Positions 23,634 to 31,222 of a stretch of 64,000 nucleotides of DNA are shown one piece after another. A program made the position numbers and the translations under genes. Source of the DNA: CAIOYC01 sp965277345 (GTDB lineage: Bacteria; Pseudomonadota; Alphaproteobacteria; Caulobacterales; Caulobacteraceae); the NCBI GenBank assembly GCA_965277345.1, contig CBDICI010000002.1, positions 372,001 through 436,000 on the forward strand. Reading direction: 5' to 3'. The stretch's first letter is position 1. Each line of letters starts with the position of its first letter. A model generated the notes under the pieces. That model had not been told where the DNA came from. It made no database searches and worked only from the letters and a program-made list of their open reading frames with translations.

Positions 23634-24263
23634 TCAAACGGCCTTACCCTCCGGCCCGTCCTTTTTCTCCCAGTCTTCCGCCGGGCCGGTGTGTTCCACC
23701 TTCTCCTCCACCCGCTTGTCCGGGATCAGCCACAGGCCCGCCACGGCCACGTAGAAGGCATACGCCACCCAGACGTTGAAGAAGGCGGCGAGCACCCCGG
23801 CGAGGTAGAGGAAGGGCGACAGCTTGCCCTTAAGGTCGTCGCCGAGCGCGTGCTTCAGCGGCGAGTCCTCGCCCTGATGGCGGATGATCACCGTCTGCAT
23901 GATGTACCACGCCACCGCCGGCATCAGCAGCGACAGCCCGTAGACCGCGGCGGGGACCGGTGCGTTCAGATGGTCGCCGAGCCAGGCCGTGGTAAAGGGC
24001 ACCAGCGAGATCCAGAACAGCAGGTGGATATTGGCCCACAGGATCGCCCCGTTGACCTGCTTCACCAGGTTGAAGAAATGGTGGTGGTTGTTCCAGTAGA
24101 TCGCCACGTAGATAAAGCTCAGCACATAGGCCAGAAGGGTCGGCAAAAGACCGCGCAGCGCGGCGAGGTCGGCCCCGTGCGGCGGCTTCAGCTCCAGCAC
24201 CATGATGGTGATGATCACCGCGATCACGCCGTCGGTGAAGGCCGCCAGCCGGTCCTTGTCCAT
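23634..24263 (-). CDS. TMEM175-family (DUF1211) potassium channel-like membrane protein
   Basis: A 209-residue protein with six predicted membrane segments. The first helix carries the family filter motif in the form AAFTDGVIAVIIT (consensus F-S-D-G-V-F-A-I), and WNNHHHFF follows the third. Bacterial TMEM175 proteins are K+-selective channels working as tetramers. The start at 24263 is chosen for its GGGGAGA ribosome-binding site; the frame continues open upstream to 24359. It is convergent with the amidase gene and divergent from ligA, with a palindromic repeat in the shared upstream region. Confidence 0.88.
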   Translation of the reverse strand: MDKDRLAAFTDGVIAVIITIMVLELKPPHGADLAALRGLLPTLLAYVLSFIYVAIYWNNHHHFFNLVKQVNGAILWANIHLLFWISLVPFTTAWLGDHLNAPVPAAVYGLSLLMPAVAWYIMQTVIIRHQGEDSPLKHALGDDLKGKLSPFLYLAGVLAAFFNVWVAYAFYVAVAGLWLIPDKRVEEKVEHTGPAEDWEKKDGPEGKAV

Positions 24264-24314
24264 GCCGATCTCCCCGCGCCCAAAGCCTCGTCGTTGGCTT
24301 CGCCGCCCTCTGGA

Positions 24315-24392
24315 TCGACAAGCTCCAGGATGAGGCTTTTCGTCGAACCGCCGATACATTAGGCCTCATCCTGAGCTTGTCGAAGGACGAGG
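24315..24392. repeat. Palindromic repeat (HPEPVEG family)
   Basis: Arms TCGACAAGCTCCAGGATGAG (from 24315) and CTCATCCTGAGCTTGTCGAA (from 24365) are near-perfect inverted copies around a 28-base centre. The element fills the divergent upstream region of the TMEM175 and ligA genes, ending 14 bases before the ligA ATG. Translated in one frame an arm gives HPEPVEG-like sequence, the hallmark of this repeat when it falls in coding DNA. Confidence 0.85.
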
Positions 24393-24405
24393 GCGGTCCA
24401 GCCAT

Positions 24406-26538
24406 ATGAACACCCCAGAGGAGGAGGACGTCGGCGGCCTGACCGAGGCCGAGGCCGCGGTGGAGCTCGAGCGGCTGGCGGAGCGGATGGCCGAGGCCGA
24501 GCGGCGCTACTTCCAGGAGGACGCGCCCACCCTCTCCGATGCCGACTACGACGCCCTGAAGCGCCGCAACCTGGCGATCGAGGCGCGGTTTCCGGCACTG
24601 GTGCGGCCCGATTCGGCCTCGCGCCGGGTGGGCGCGCCGGCGGCGGCGCAGTTCTCGCCCGTGGCGCACGGCGTGCCCATGCTGTCGCTCGACAACGCCT
24701 TCGCCGAGGCGGACGTGGCCGAGTTCGCCGGGCGCATCCGCCGCTTCCTGCGGCTGCCCGGGACCGACGAACTGGCCTTCACCGTCGAGCCGAAGATCGA
24801 CGGCCTCTCCGCCAATCTGCACTACGAGAAGGGCGTGCTGATCCGCGGCGCCACCCGCGGCGACGGCCGGGTGGGGGAGGATATCACCGCCAACCTGCGC
24901 ACGCTTAAGGACATCCCCCCAAGCCTTGCGGGCGCCGGCTGGCCGGAGGTGATCGAGATCCGGGGCGAGGTCTATATGGAGAAGGCCGCCTTCGCCGCCA
25001 TGAACACCGCCGCCGAGGCCGCCGGCGCCCGCACCTATGTAAGCCCGAGGAACGCCGCCGCCGGGTCGCTGCGCCAGATCGATCCCGAGGTCACCGCCGG
25101 GCGGCCGCTGCGCTTCTTCGCCTATGGCTGGGGCGTGGCCAGCGCGCCCTTCGCGGCCACGCAGAAAGCGGCGCTCGACGCCCTGGCCGCCTGGGGTTTC
25201 CGGGTCAATCCCCTGTCGGAGCGGGTGGCTGGCGAGGCGGCCCTGGCCGGCGAATATGAGCGGATGAAAGCAGGCCGCGCCGCCTTGGGCTACGAGATCG
25301 ACGGGGTGGTCTACAAGGTCGATCGGCTGGACTGGCAGGAAAGGCTGGGTTCGGTCGGCCGCACGCCGCGCTGGGCCATCGCCCACAAGTTCCCGCCCGA
25401 GCAGGCCACCACGGTGCTGGAGGGCATCGACATCCAGGTCGGCCGCACGGGGGCGCAGACGCCGGTGGCCCGGCTGAGGCCGGTGTTCGTGGGCGGCGCC
25501 ACCGTGGCCAACGTCACCCTGCACAATGCCGACGAGATCGCGCGCAAGGACCTGCGCCTCGGCGACACGGTGGTGGTGCAGCGCGCGGGCGACGTGATCC
25601 CCCAGATCGCCGCTGTCGTGGAGACCGCGCCGCGCGGCGCCGAACCCTACGCCTTTCCCAGCGTGTGCGCCTGTCCGCTGCGGACGCCGCTGGTCCGCGA
25701 GACGACTGCGGGCGGGGCGGAGACGGTGGTGCGGCGCTGCACGGGCGAACTGGCCTGCCCGTTCCAGCGCATCGAACACCTGAAGCACTTCGTTTCCCGC
25801 CGGGCCTTCGACATCGAGGGGCTGGGCGAAAAACAGCTGCAGGCCTTCTATGGCGAGGGGCTGGTGCAGGCGCCCGCCGACCTGTTCCGCCTGGCGACGG
25901 ACACGGCGGCGCTGGAGACGCTCCGTGCGCGCGAGGGCTATGGCGAGACCTCCATCGCCAACCTCAAGGCCGCCATCGAGGCGCGACGCACCATCCCGCT
26001 GGAGCGATTCGTCTTCGCCCTCGGAATGCGGCATGTGGGCGATGTGACCGCCACCACCCTCGCCCGCGGCTATGGCTCGGCCTCCGCCTTCCTCAAGGCC
26101 ATGGACGCCCTCGCGGCCGGCGACGCGGAGGCCGCGGCCGAGCTCGACGCCCTGGACCAGGTGGGCGAGGCGGTGATCCACGCCGCCGCCGCCTATTTCG
26201 CCGAAGCGCACAACCGGGACCGGGTGCGGGCCCTCGTGGCCGAACTCGATATCCGGGACGCCGAGCGCCCGAAGACCGACACGCCCGTGGCCGGCAAGAC
26301 CGTGGTGTTCACCGGCGCGCTGGAACGCCTGACCCGCGACGAGGCCAAGGCGCAGGCGGAGCGGCTGGGCGCCAAGGTCGCCTCCTCCGTATCGAAGAAG
26401 ACCGATATCGTCGTCGCCGGCCCCGGCGCGGGATCGAAACTGAAACAAGCGGCCGAGCTTGGCGTTGAGGTGCTGAGCGAAGCCGAGTGGCTTGAGCGGA
26501 TCGGGCGCCCCGCCCCGCCGGAGCCCATGGAGACCTGA
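24406..26538 (+). CDS. ligA: NAD-dependent DNA ligase LigA
   Basis: A 710-residue ligase that seals nicks in replication and repair using NAD. Domain order is standard: Ia domain with DADYDALKRR near residue 45, adenylation domain with the nucleotide-accepting Lys130 in EPKIDG, OB fold, a four-Cys zinc finger around CPLRTP and CTGELACP (residues about 420-450), helix-hairpin-helix region, and a C-terminal BRCT domain (about 630-705, GKTVVFTGALERL). The full length is present. The DUF2147 gene starts 2 bases after the stop. Confidence 0.98.
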   Translation: MNTPEEEDVGGLTEAEAAVELERLAERMAEAERRYFQEDAPTLSDADYDALKRRNLAIEARFPALVRPDSASRRVGAPAAAQFSPVAHGVPMLSLDNAFAEADVAEFAGRIRRFLRLPGTDELAFTVEPKIDGLSANLHYEKGVLIRGATRGDGRVGEDITANLRTLKDIPPSLAGAGWPEVIEIRGEVYMEKAAFAAMNTAAEAAGARTYVSPRNAAAGSLRQIDPEVTAGRPLRFFAYGWGVASAPFAATQKAALDALAAWGFRVNPLSERVAGEAALAGEYERMKAGRAALGYEIDGVVYKVDRLDWQERLGSVGRTPRWAIAHKFPPEQATTVLEGIDIQVGRTGAQTPVARLRPVFVGGATVANVTLHNADEIARKDLRLGDTVVVQRAGDVIPQIAAVVETAPRGAEPYAFPSVCACPLRTPLVRETTAGGAETVVRRCTGELACPFQRIEHLKHFVSRRAFDIEGLGEKQLQAFYGEGLVQAPADLFRLATDTAALETLRAREGYGETSIANLKAAIEARRTIPLERFVFALGMRHVGDVTATTLARGYGSASAFLKAMDALAAGDAEAAAELDALDQVGEAVIHAAAAYFAEAHNRDRVRALVAELDIRDAERPKTDTPVAGKTVVFTGALERLTRDEAKAQAERLGAKVASSVSKKTDIVVAGPGAGSKLKQAAELGVEVLSEAEWLERIGRPAPPEPMET

Positions 26539-26540
26539 TC

Positions 26541-26966
26541 GTGAAATCCATCCTGGCCCCGGCCTGCGCCGCGCTCATCCTGGCCTGCGCCGCCCCTGCC
26601 CTCGCCTCGCCCATCGATGGCCTGTGGCAGACGCCGGAAAAGAACGGCACGGTGCGCATCTACGACTGCGGCGGCTCGATCTGCGGCAAGATCGTCAACT
26701 CGGACAATATCCGGGCCAACCCCAACCTGACCGACGAGAAGAACCGCAACGAATCCCTGCGGACCCGGCCGATGAAGGACCTGGTGATCATCAACGGCGT
26801 CTCCGGCGGCCCGCGCGAGTGGAAAGGCGGCTCGGTCTATAATCCCGAGGACGGCGGCACCTATCACGGCTCGCTGACGCTGATCGCCCCCGACACGCTG
26901 AAACTCACCGGCTGCGTCATCTACCCCTTCTGCAAAAGCGAAGTCTGGCGCCGGATCAAGGAATAG
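26541..26966 (+). CDS. DUF2147 secreted protein
   Basis: A 141-residue protein with a signal peptide (about 22 residues, ending ALA-S) and a DUF2147 domain: DGLWQTPEKNGTVRIYDCGG at the start, then GGSVYNPEDGGTYHGSLTL and a C-terminal GCVIYPFCKSEVWRR with two cysteines. Members are lipocalin-like envelope proteins without a defined role. GTG is the start codon; no other start would keep the signal peptide. It is immediately downstream of ligA and convergent with pepP. Confidence 0.88.
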   Translation: MKSILAPACAALILACAAPALASPIDGLWQTPEKNGTVRIYDCGGSICGKIVNSDNIRANPNLTDEKNRNESLRTRPMKDLVIINGVSGGPREWKGGSVYNPEDGGTYHGSLTLIAPDTLKLTGCVIYPFCKSEVWRRIKE

Positions 26967-26994
26967 GGTTCCTGTCGCCCGTTCCCGCGCCCGC

Positions 26995-28806
26995 TCAAAC
27001 CGGCGCGCACACGCGCTCCAGCCAGGTGCGGACGTCGGGTTCGACCTTGGGGCCGACGGTGGCGGCGACGCGGGCGTGATAGGCGTTCAGCCAGTCGCGC
27101 TCGGCCGGGGAGAGCAGCTCCACCGCGATCAGAGCGCGGTCGATGGGGGCCAGGGTCAGGGTCTCGAACGACAGCATGGGCCGCTCGCCGCCCGCCACGG
27201 GTTCCGCCTCCCGCACCACCACCAGGTTCTCGATGCGGATGCCATAGCCGCCGGTCTTGTAATAGCCGGGCTCGTTGGAGACGATCATGCCGGGCTGCAG
27301 GGCCACGGTGTTCTGAACCTTGGCGATGCGCTGGGGCCCCTCGTGCACGCCGAGGTAGGAGCCGACGCCGTGGCCGGTGCCGTGGTCGTAGTCGAGCCCG
27401 TGCGACCACAAGGGCGCGCGCGCCAGGGTATCGAGCTGTGGCCCCGTGGTGCCCACCGGGAAGCGGGCGGAGCCGAGGGCGATATGCCCCTTCAGCACCA
27501 GGGTGAAGCGCTCGCGCATTTCCGGGCTCGGCGCGCCGATGGCGACGGTGCGGGTCACGTCCGTGGTGCCGTCCAGATACTGGGCGCCGGAATCCACCAA
27601 CAGTAGTTCCCCCGCCTGCACCCGCCGGTTGGTGCGGTGCGTCGGGCGATAGTGGACGATGGCGCCGTTCGGGCCGGCGCCGGCGATGGTGTCGAATGAT
27701 AGGTCTTTCAGCGCGCCGGTGGCCTCGCGGAACCCCTCCAGCTTGGAGACCGTCTCCACCTCGTCCGGCGGGTCGGTCTGCCCCTCGGTGGCCAGCCAGT
27801 GGAGGAAGCGGGCCAGGGCCGTGGCGTCGCGCTCATGGGCGGTGCGCGCGCCCTGCACCTCCACCGGGTTCTTGCAGGCGCGGGGCAGGGCGCTGGGATC
27901 GGGGGCGCGGATCACCGTGGCCCCGGCCGCCTCCAGCGTATCGAAATACCAGGCCGAGGATTGCGACGGATCGACCAGCACCCGGCGGCCCTTCAACTCG
28001 GCCAGCGCGGCCGGCAGGGCGGTGTCCGGCTCCAGCGAGACCTGGTTGCCGAGCCAGGCGGGCAGGTCCTGCGACACCTTCACCGGATCGAGGAACAGGC
28101 GCGCCGACCCGTCCTTGTCCAGGATGGCTTGGCCGAGCGGCAGGGGCGAGCGGATCACATCGCCGCCGCGCATGTTGAATAGCCAGGCGATGGAGGCCGG
28201 CGCGGTGATCACCGCCGCGTCCGCGCCGGCCCTGGCCACCGCCTCCCCGATCCGCGCGCGCTTGTCCTGCGCGGCCTCGCCGGCATAGTCGAGCGGGTGG
28301 GGGACCACCGCGGCGGTGGGCTGGGGCGGCCGCTCGGCCCAGGCCAAATCGACCGGATTGGGCGAGACCGGCTTCAGCGCCGCCCCAGCCTTGGCCGCGG
28401 CGATCTTCAGCCAGCCCAGTGCATCGGGGCTGTGCAGGCGGGGGTCATAGCCGATCACCTGCCCGGGCCTTGCGGTCTGTTCGAGATAGAGCGGCACGCC
28501 GCCCTCCACCAGATCGCGCGCCTCGAACAGGCGGGTGTCCACCTGCGCCTTCACCTGCAGTGTGTAGCGGCCGTCCACGAACACCGCCGCCCGGTCGGCC
28601 ATCACCACCGCCGCCCCGGCCGAGCCGGTGAAGCCGGTGGCCCAGCTTAGCCGCTCGTTGGCGCCCGGCAGGTATTCGTTCTGGTGCTCGTCCTCGTGGG
28701 GGATGACGAACCCGTCCAGCCCCTGCGCCTTCAACTCGGCGCGGATCAGCGGCAGGTGCCTCTCGCCGAAGGATGGCTCGGCCTGGTCGTCGAAGGTCTG
28801 GTGCAT
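26995..28806 (-). CDS. pepP: Xaa-Pro aminopeptidase (M24B, aminopeptidase P)
   Basis: A 603-residue three-domain aminopeptidase P that removes N-terminal residues before proline. Two creatinase-like N-terminal domains precede the pita-bread catalytic domain, with the metal ligands in DSGAQYLDGTTDVTR (two Asp), the His of GTGHGVGSYLGVHEGP, Glu in NEPGYY and a later Glu in the SFETLTLAPID region. The C-terminal PEPTIDASE_M24_C segment (ERDWLNAYHARV) matches eukaryote-like long APPs of about 600 residues. Cytoplasmic; no signal peptide. It is convergent with the DUF2147 gene, 28 bases apart. Confidence 0.95.
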   Translation of the reverse strand: MHQTFDDQAEPSFGERHLPLIRAELKAQGLDGFVIPHEDEHQNEYLPGANERLSWATGFTGSAGAAVVMADRAAVFVDGRYTLQVKAQVDTRLFEARDLVEGGVPLYLEQTARPGQVIGYDPRLHSPDALGWLKIAAAKAGAALKPVSPNPVDLAWAERPPQPTAAVVPHPLDYAGEAAQDKRARIGEAVARAGADAAVITAPASIAWLFNMRGGDVIRSPLPLGQAILDKDGSARLFLDPVKVSQDLPAWLGNQVSLEPDTALPAALAELKGRRVLVDPSQSSAWYFDTLEAAGATVIRAPDPSALPRACKNPVEVQGARTAHERDATALARFLHWLATEGQTDPPDEVETVSKLEGFREATGALKDLSFDTIAGAGPNGAIVHYRPTHRTNRRVQAGELLLVDSGAQYLDGTTDVTRTVAIGAPSPEMRERFTLVLKGHIALGSARFPVGTTGPQLDTLARAPLWSHGLDYDHGTGHGVGSYLGVHEGPQRIAKVQNTVALQPGMIVSNEPGYYKTGGYGIRIENLVVVREAEPVAGGERPMLSFETLTLAPIDRALIAVELLSPAERDWLNAYHARVAATVGPKVEPDVRTWLERVCAPV

Positions 28807-28929
28807 AAGGGTTCACTCGGTTCCTGACGACGGTTTAGCCCGCACGCTCGCCCAGTTCCAGTTCCGGCGAGGGCGTGAGCGGTTCACCGCCCTTGCGGTA
28901 ACCGCCGGGGAGGGGCAGGCTCCGCCCCA

Positions 28930-29451
28930 ATGATCGTCTTCATCCTCCTTGTGGTGATCGCCGGGCTGGTGGCGCTGGGCGCCCTGCTCCACCTGCCGGG
29001 TTTCAACAGCGTGAGGGGGCGAATGCGCTGGGCCATGGCGCTGCTCTATATGGGCTTCGGCGTAGCGCACCTGACCCTGTCGCACCGCTTCCTGCCGATC
29101 ATGCCGCCGGTGATCCCGATGCCGGAGCAGGTGGTGCTGTTCACCGGCGCGTGCGAGATCCTGGGCGGCATCGGCCTGTTGCAGCCGGCGCTGCGGCGCT
29201 GGGCCGGTATCGCGCTGGCAGTCTATGCGGTGTGCGTCTTCCCGGCCAACCTCTACCACGCCATCTTCCGTATCGACGTGCCGGGCCTGCCGGACAGCCT
29301 GTGGTACCACATCCCCCGCCTGCTCCTGCAGCCGGTGCTGGTGTGGTGGGCGCTGTTCGCCGGGGGCGCGATCAACTGGCCCTTCGACGACCCCCGGCCG
29401 GAGTTCGCCAAGTCCGGCTCCTTCCTCGGCGCCGCCCCGCCGGAGGAGTGA
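28930..29451 (+). CDS. DoxX-like membrane protein
   Basis: A 173-residue protein with four hydrophobic segments, the first right at the N-terminus. The second and third carry the DoxX-family pattern (RWAMALLYMGFGVAHL, GACEILGGIGLLQP, FPANLYHAIF). Such proteins sit in the inner membrane; some take part in thiol/redox stress handling, others have no known role. No clear ribosome-binding site precedes the ATG. It is divergent from pepP, with a 123-base shared upstream region. Confidence 0.8.
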   Translation: MIVFILLVVIAGLVALGALLHLPGFNSVRGRMRWAMALLYMGFGVAHLTLSHRFLPIMPPVIPMPEQVVLFTGACEILGGIGLLQPALRRWAGIALAVYAVCVFPANLYHAIFRIDVPGLPDSLWYHIPRLLLQPVLVWWALFAGGAINWPFDDPRPEFAKSGSFLGAAPPEE

Positions 29452-29542
29452 GGGCGCTCCCTCGGTCTCCGGTATCGGCCGGCAACCCATCATGGACCGT
29501 CGTCGCGCTATTGTCAGATTGAGGGGGCACAGGAGGACCGCT

Positions 29543-29572
29543 ATGCAACGAAGGTTTGGGGGACGACCATGA
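29543..29572 (+). other. Nine-codon leader frame coupled to the LprI-like gene
   Basis: A perfect AGGAGG (29531-29536) stands 6 bases before an ATG at 29543 that opens a 9-codon frame (M-Q-R-R-F-G-G-R-P). Its TGA (29570-29572) overlaps the ATG of the next gene (29569) as ATGA. The best ribosome-binding site of the transcript thus serves the leader and not the main gene. Coding function of the peptide is doubtful; translational coupling is the likely role. Confidence 0.4.
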
Positions 29573-30000
29573 AATCCACTCTGATCGGCGTTTGCGCGGT
29601 CCTGTCCTGTGGGCCGGCGCTGGCGCAGAACCCCTCGGGGTTCGCCGCCATCGACGCCAGGCTCAAGGCCTGCGTGGCCAGAAACAGCAGCACCATGCAT
29701 ATTATGGCGTGCAACTCCGTCGCGCAGAACTTCGCGGATGCGCGGCTGAACAGTGTCTACCAGGCCTGGACCGAAGCGCTGAAGCATCCCGGGCCCGGCG
29801 AGGCCAAGGACGACGCCGAAATCCTGAAACGCCTCGTCGTGGCCGAGCGGGCCTGGATCGATTTCAGGGATAAGGACTGCAGCCTGCAGAGCACATCGAT
29901 GCTGGGCGGTACGGGCGAGCCGGTCGCCTCTGGCGACTGCGTCTACGCCATGACCAAGGCGCGCGTGAAGGCGCTGGAGGCCGACCGCAACGCCCGCTGA
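29569..30000 (+). CDS. Secreted LprI/DUF1311-type protein
   Basis: A 143-residue periplasmic protein: signal peptide ending ALA-Q (about residue 20), then a DUF1311/LprI domain with paired cysteines (C36 in LKACVAR, C50 in MACNSV, later CSLQS and GDCVYAM) and the family core LNSVYQAW...AERAWIDFRDKDC. LprI of mycobacteria inhibits lysozyme; most relatives are uncharacterised. GGGGG at 29558-29562 may serve as its own weak ribosome-binding site, but it overlaps a leader frame with a stronger one. The downstream side is closed by a palindromic repeat. Confidence 0.8.
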   Translation: MKSTLIGVCAVLSCGPALAQNPSGFAAIDARLKACVARNSSTMHIMACNSVAQNFADARLNSVYQAWTEALKHPGPGEAKDDAEILKRLVVAERAWIDFRDKDCSLQSTSMLGGTGEPVASGDCVYAMTKARVKALEADRNAR

Positions 30001-30010
30001 GGCGCGCCCG

Positions 30011-30084
30011 CTAGTGTCCCGAACCGGAAGTTCGCCCTGCGCTTGATCCTGTCTGTCGGCGAATTTCTGAATCGCCACGCTAGC
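30011..30084. repeat. CTAG-bounded palindromic repeat, short form
   Basis: Arms CTAGTGTCCCGAACCGGAAG and (reverse) CTAGCGTGGCGATTCAGAAA face each other across a 20-base centre. The left arm matches unit 1 and the right arm unit 2 of the element at 22576, as if the middle of a double unit had been lost. The right-end CTAG supplies the TAG stop codon (30082-30080) of prmA. Confidence 0.85.
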
Positions 30085-30955
30085 TTGCCCGCCGCAGCAC
30101 CAGGGTGGCCCAGGCGTCGCGGTGGAGGCGGCGCTCGGTGACGAAGCCCCTGGACAGGTAGGCGGCGCGCACCGTTCGCTCCTGGGTACGCAGCAGTCCG
30201 GACAGGATGGCGATCCCGCCGGGCCGCAGCGCGGCGTGGATGTCGCGCGAGAGATGCACCAGCGGCCGGGCCAGGATGTTGGCGAACACCAGATCATAGG
30301 GCGCGCTCGCCGCCACCGCGTTGTGGCCGAGGCCATGGGCGTGGACGAAGCGCGCGTGGGCGGCGTTCAGCATCGCGTTCTCCCGCCCGATGCGCACCGA
30401 TACGGGGTCGATGTCGGTGCCCACCACCACCGGCGATCCGGTGCGGGCCGCGGCGATGGCCAGGACGCCGGTGCCGGCCCCCACGTCCAGCACGCGTGGG
30501 AATCGCCCCCGCTTCAACAGCGCGTCAAAGGCCAAAAGGCACCCCACCGTGGTGCCGTGATGGCCGGTGCCGAAGGCCGCGCCGGCCTCGATGCGCAGGT
30601 TCACCGCGTTCGGGGGCCGCCGCCCACGATCATGCGCGCCATAGACGAAGAAGCGTCCCGCCCGCACCGGCGGCAGGCCCGAGAGCGCCATGGCCAGCCA
30701 GTCCGCATCCGCCAGGGTCTCCACCGTGGTGGTCAGGGCGGCGAACGCCGCCAGCACCTGCTCCAGCGCCGCGCGCTCCTCGGCGAAGGTGGGAAAGGCG
30801 TCGATGCGCCAGATGTTGCGATCCTCGTCCTCCTCCAGGATGGAATAGGTGGCGCCCTCCAGCCGCACATCGGCGTCGATGGCCGCCGCCGCCGCCTCGG
30901 CCTCGGCTCTGGGGCCACGGGCCACGATCTGGACGGCGTCATCGTCGTCGGTCAA
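30080..30955 (-). CDS. prmA: Ribosomal protein L11 methyltransferase
   Basis: A 291-residue SAM-dependent methyltransferase. The second half holds the PrmA signature: AGAAFGTGHHGTT, motif I DVGAGTGVLAIAAA, the acidic GTDIDPVSVR, and NILARPL (N-x-L/A-x-x-P type motif IV). It trimethylates ribosomal protein L11. The N-terminal 100 residues, the substrate-binding part, are typical in length. Its last codon and stop lie at the edge of a palindromic repeat. tRNA-Leu is encoded 20 bases upstream on the same strand. Confidence 0.92.
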   Translation of the reverse strand: MTDDDDAVQIVARGPRAEAEAAAAAIDADVRLEGATYSILEEDEDRNIWRIDAFPTFAEERAALEQVLAAFAALTTTVETLADADWLAMALSGLPPVRAGRFFVYGAHDRGRRPPNAVNLRIEAGAAFGTGHHGTTVGCLLAFDALLKRGRFPRVLDVGAGTGVLAIAAARTGSPVVVGTDIDPVSVRIGRENAMLNAAHARFVHAHGLGHNAVAASAPYDLVFANILARPLVHLSRDIHAALRPGGIAILSGLLRTQERTVRAAYLSRGFVTERRLHRDAWATLVLRRAS

Positions 30956-30975
30956 AGGCTCGGCCTTTCGAAAGC

Positions 30976-31061
30976 TGGTGCGGGCGGCCGGAATCGAACC
31001 GGCATGGGCAAGGCCCGACGGATTTTAAGTCCGTTGCGTCTACCAATTCCGCCACGCCCGC
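30976..31061 (-). tRNA. tRNA-Leu (TAA)
   Basis: 86 nucleotides with encoded CCA and a long variable arm, as expected for leucine. Acceptor GCGGGCG pairs with CGCCCGC; anticodon TAA in GGACTTAAAATCC. Confidence 0.96.
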
Positions 31062-31222
31062 GGATCGCCTCGTTCTACCGGCGCGGCGCGGGGGCGCAAG
31101 GCGTCCGTTGTTCCCCTGCGTCGCCCTATTGCGGGCCGGCGGAAGCCGCGCGAGGGTGGGCGAACACCGATCCTCGACGCCCGCCCTACGGGCGCGATCC
31201 CAGACGACCCAGGAAACGCACC

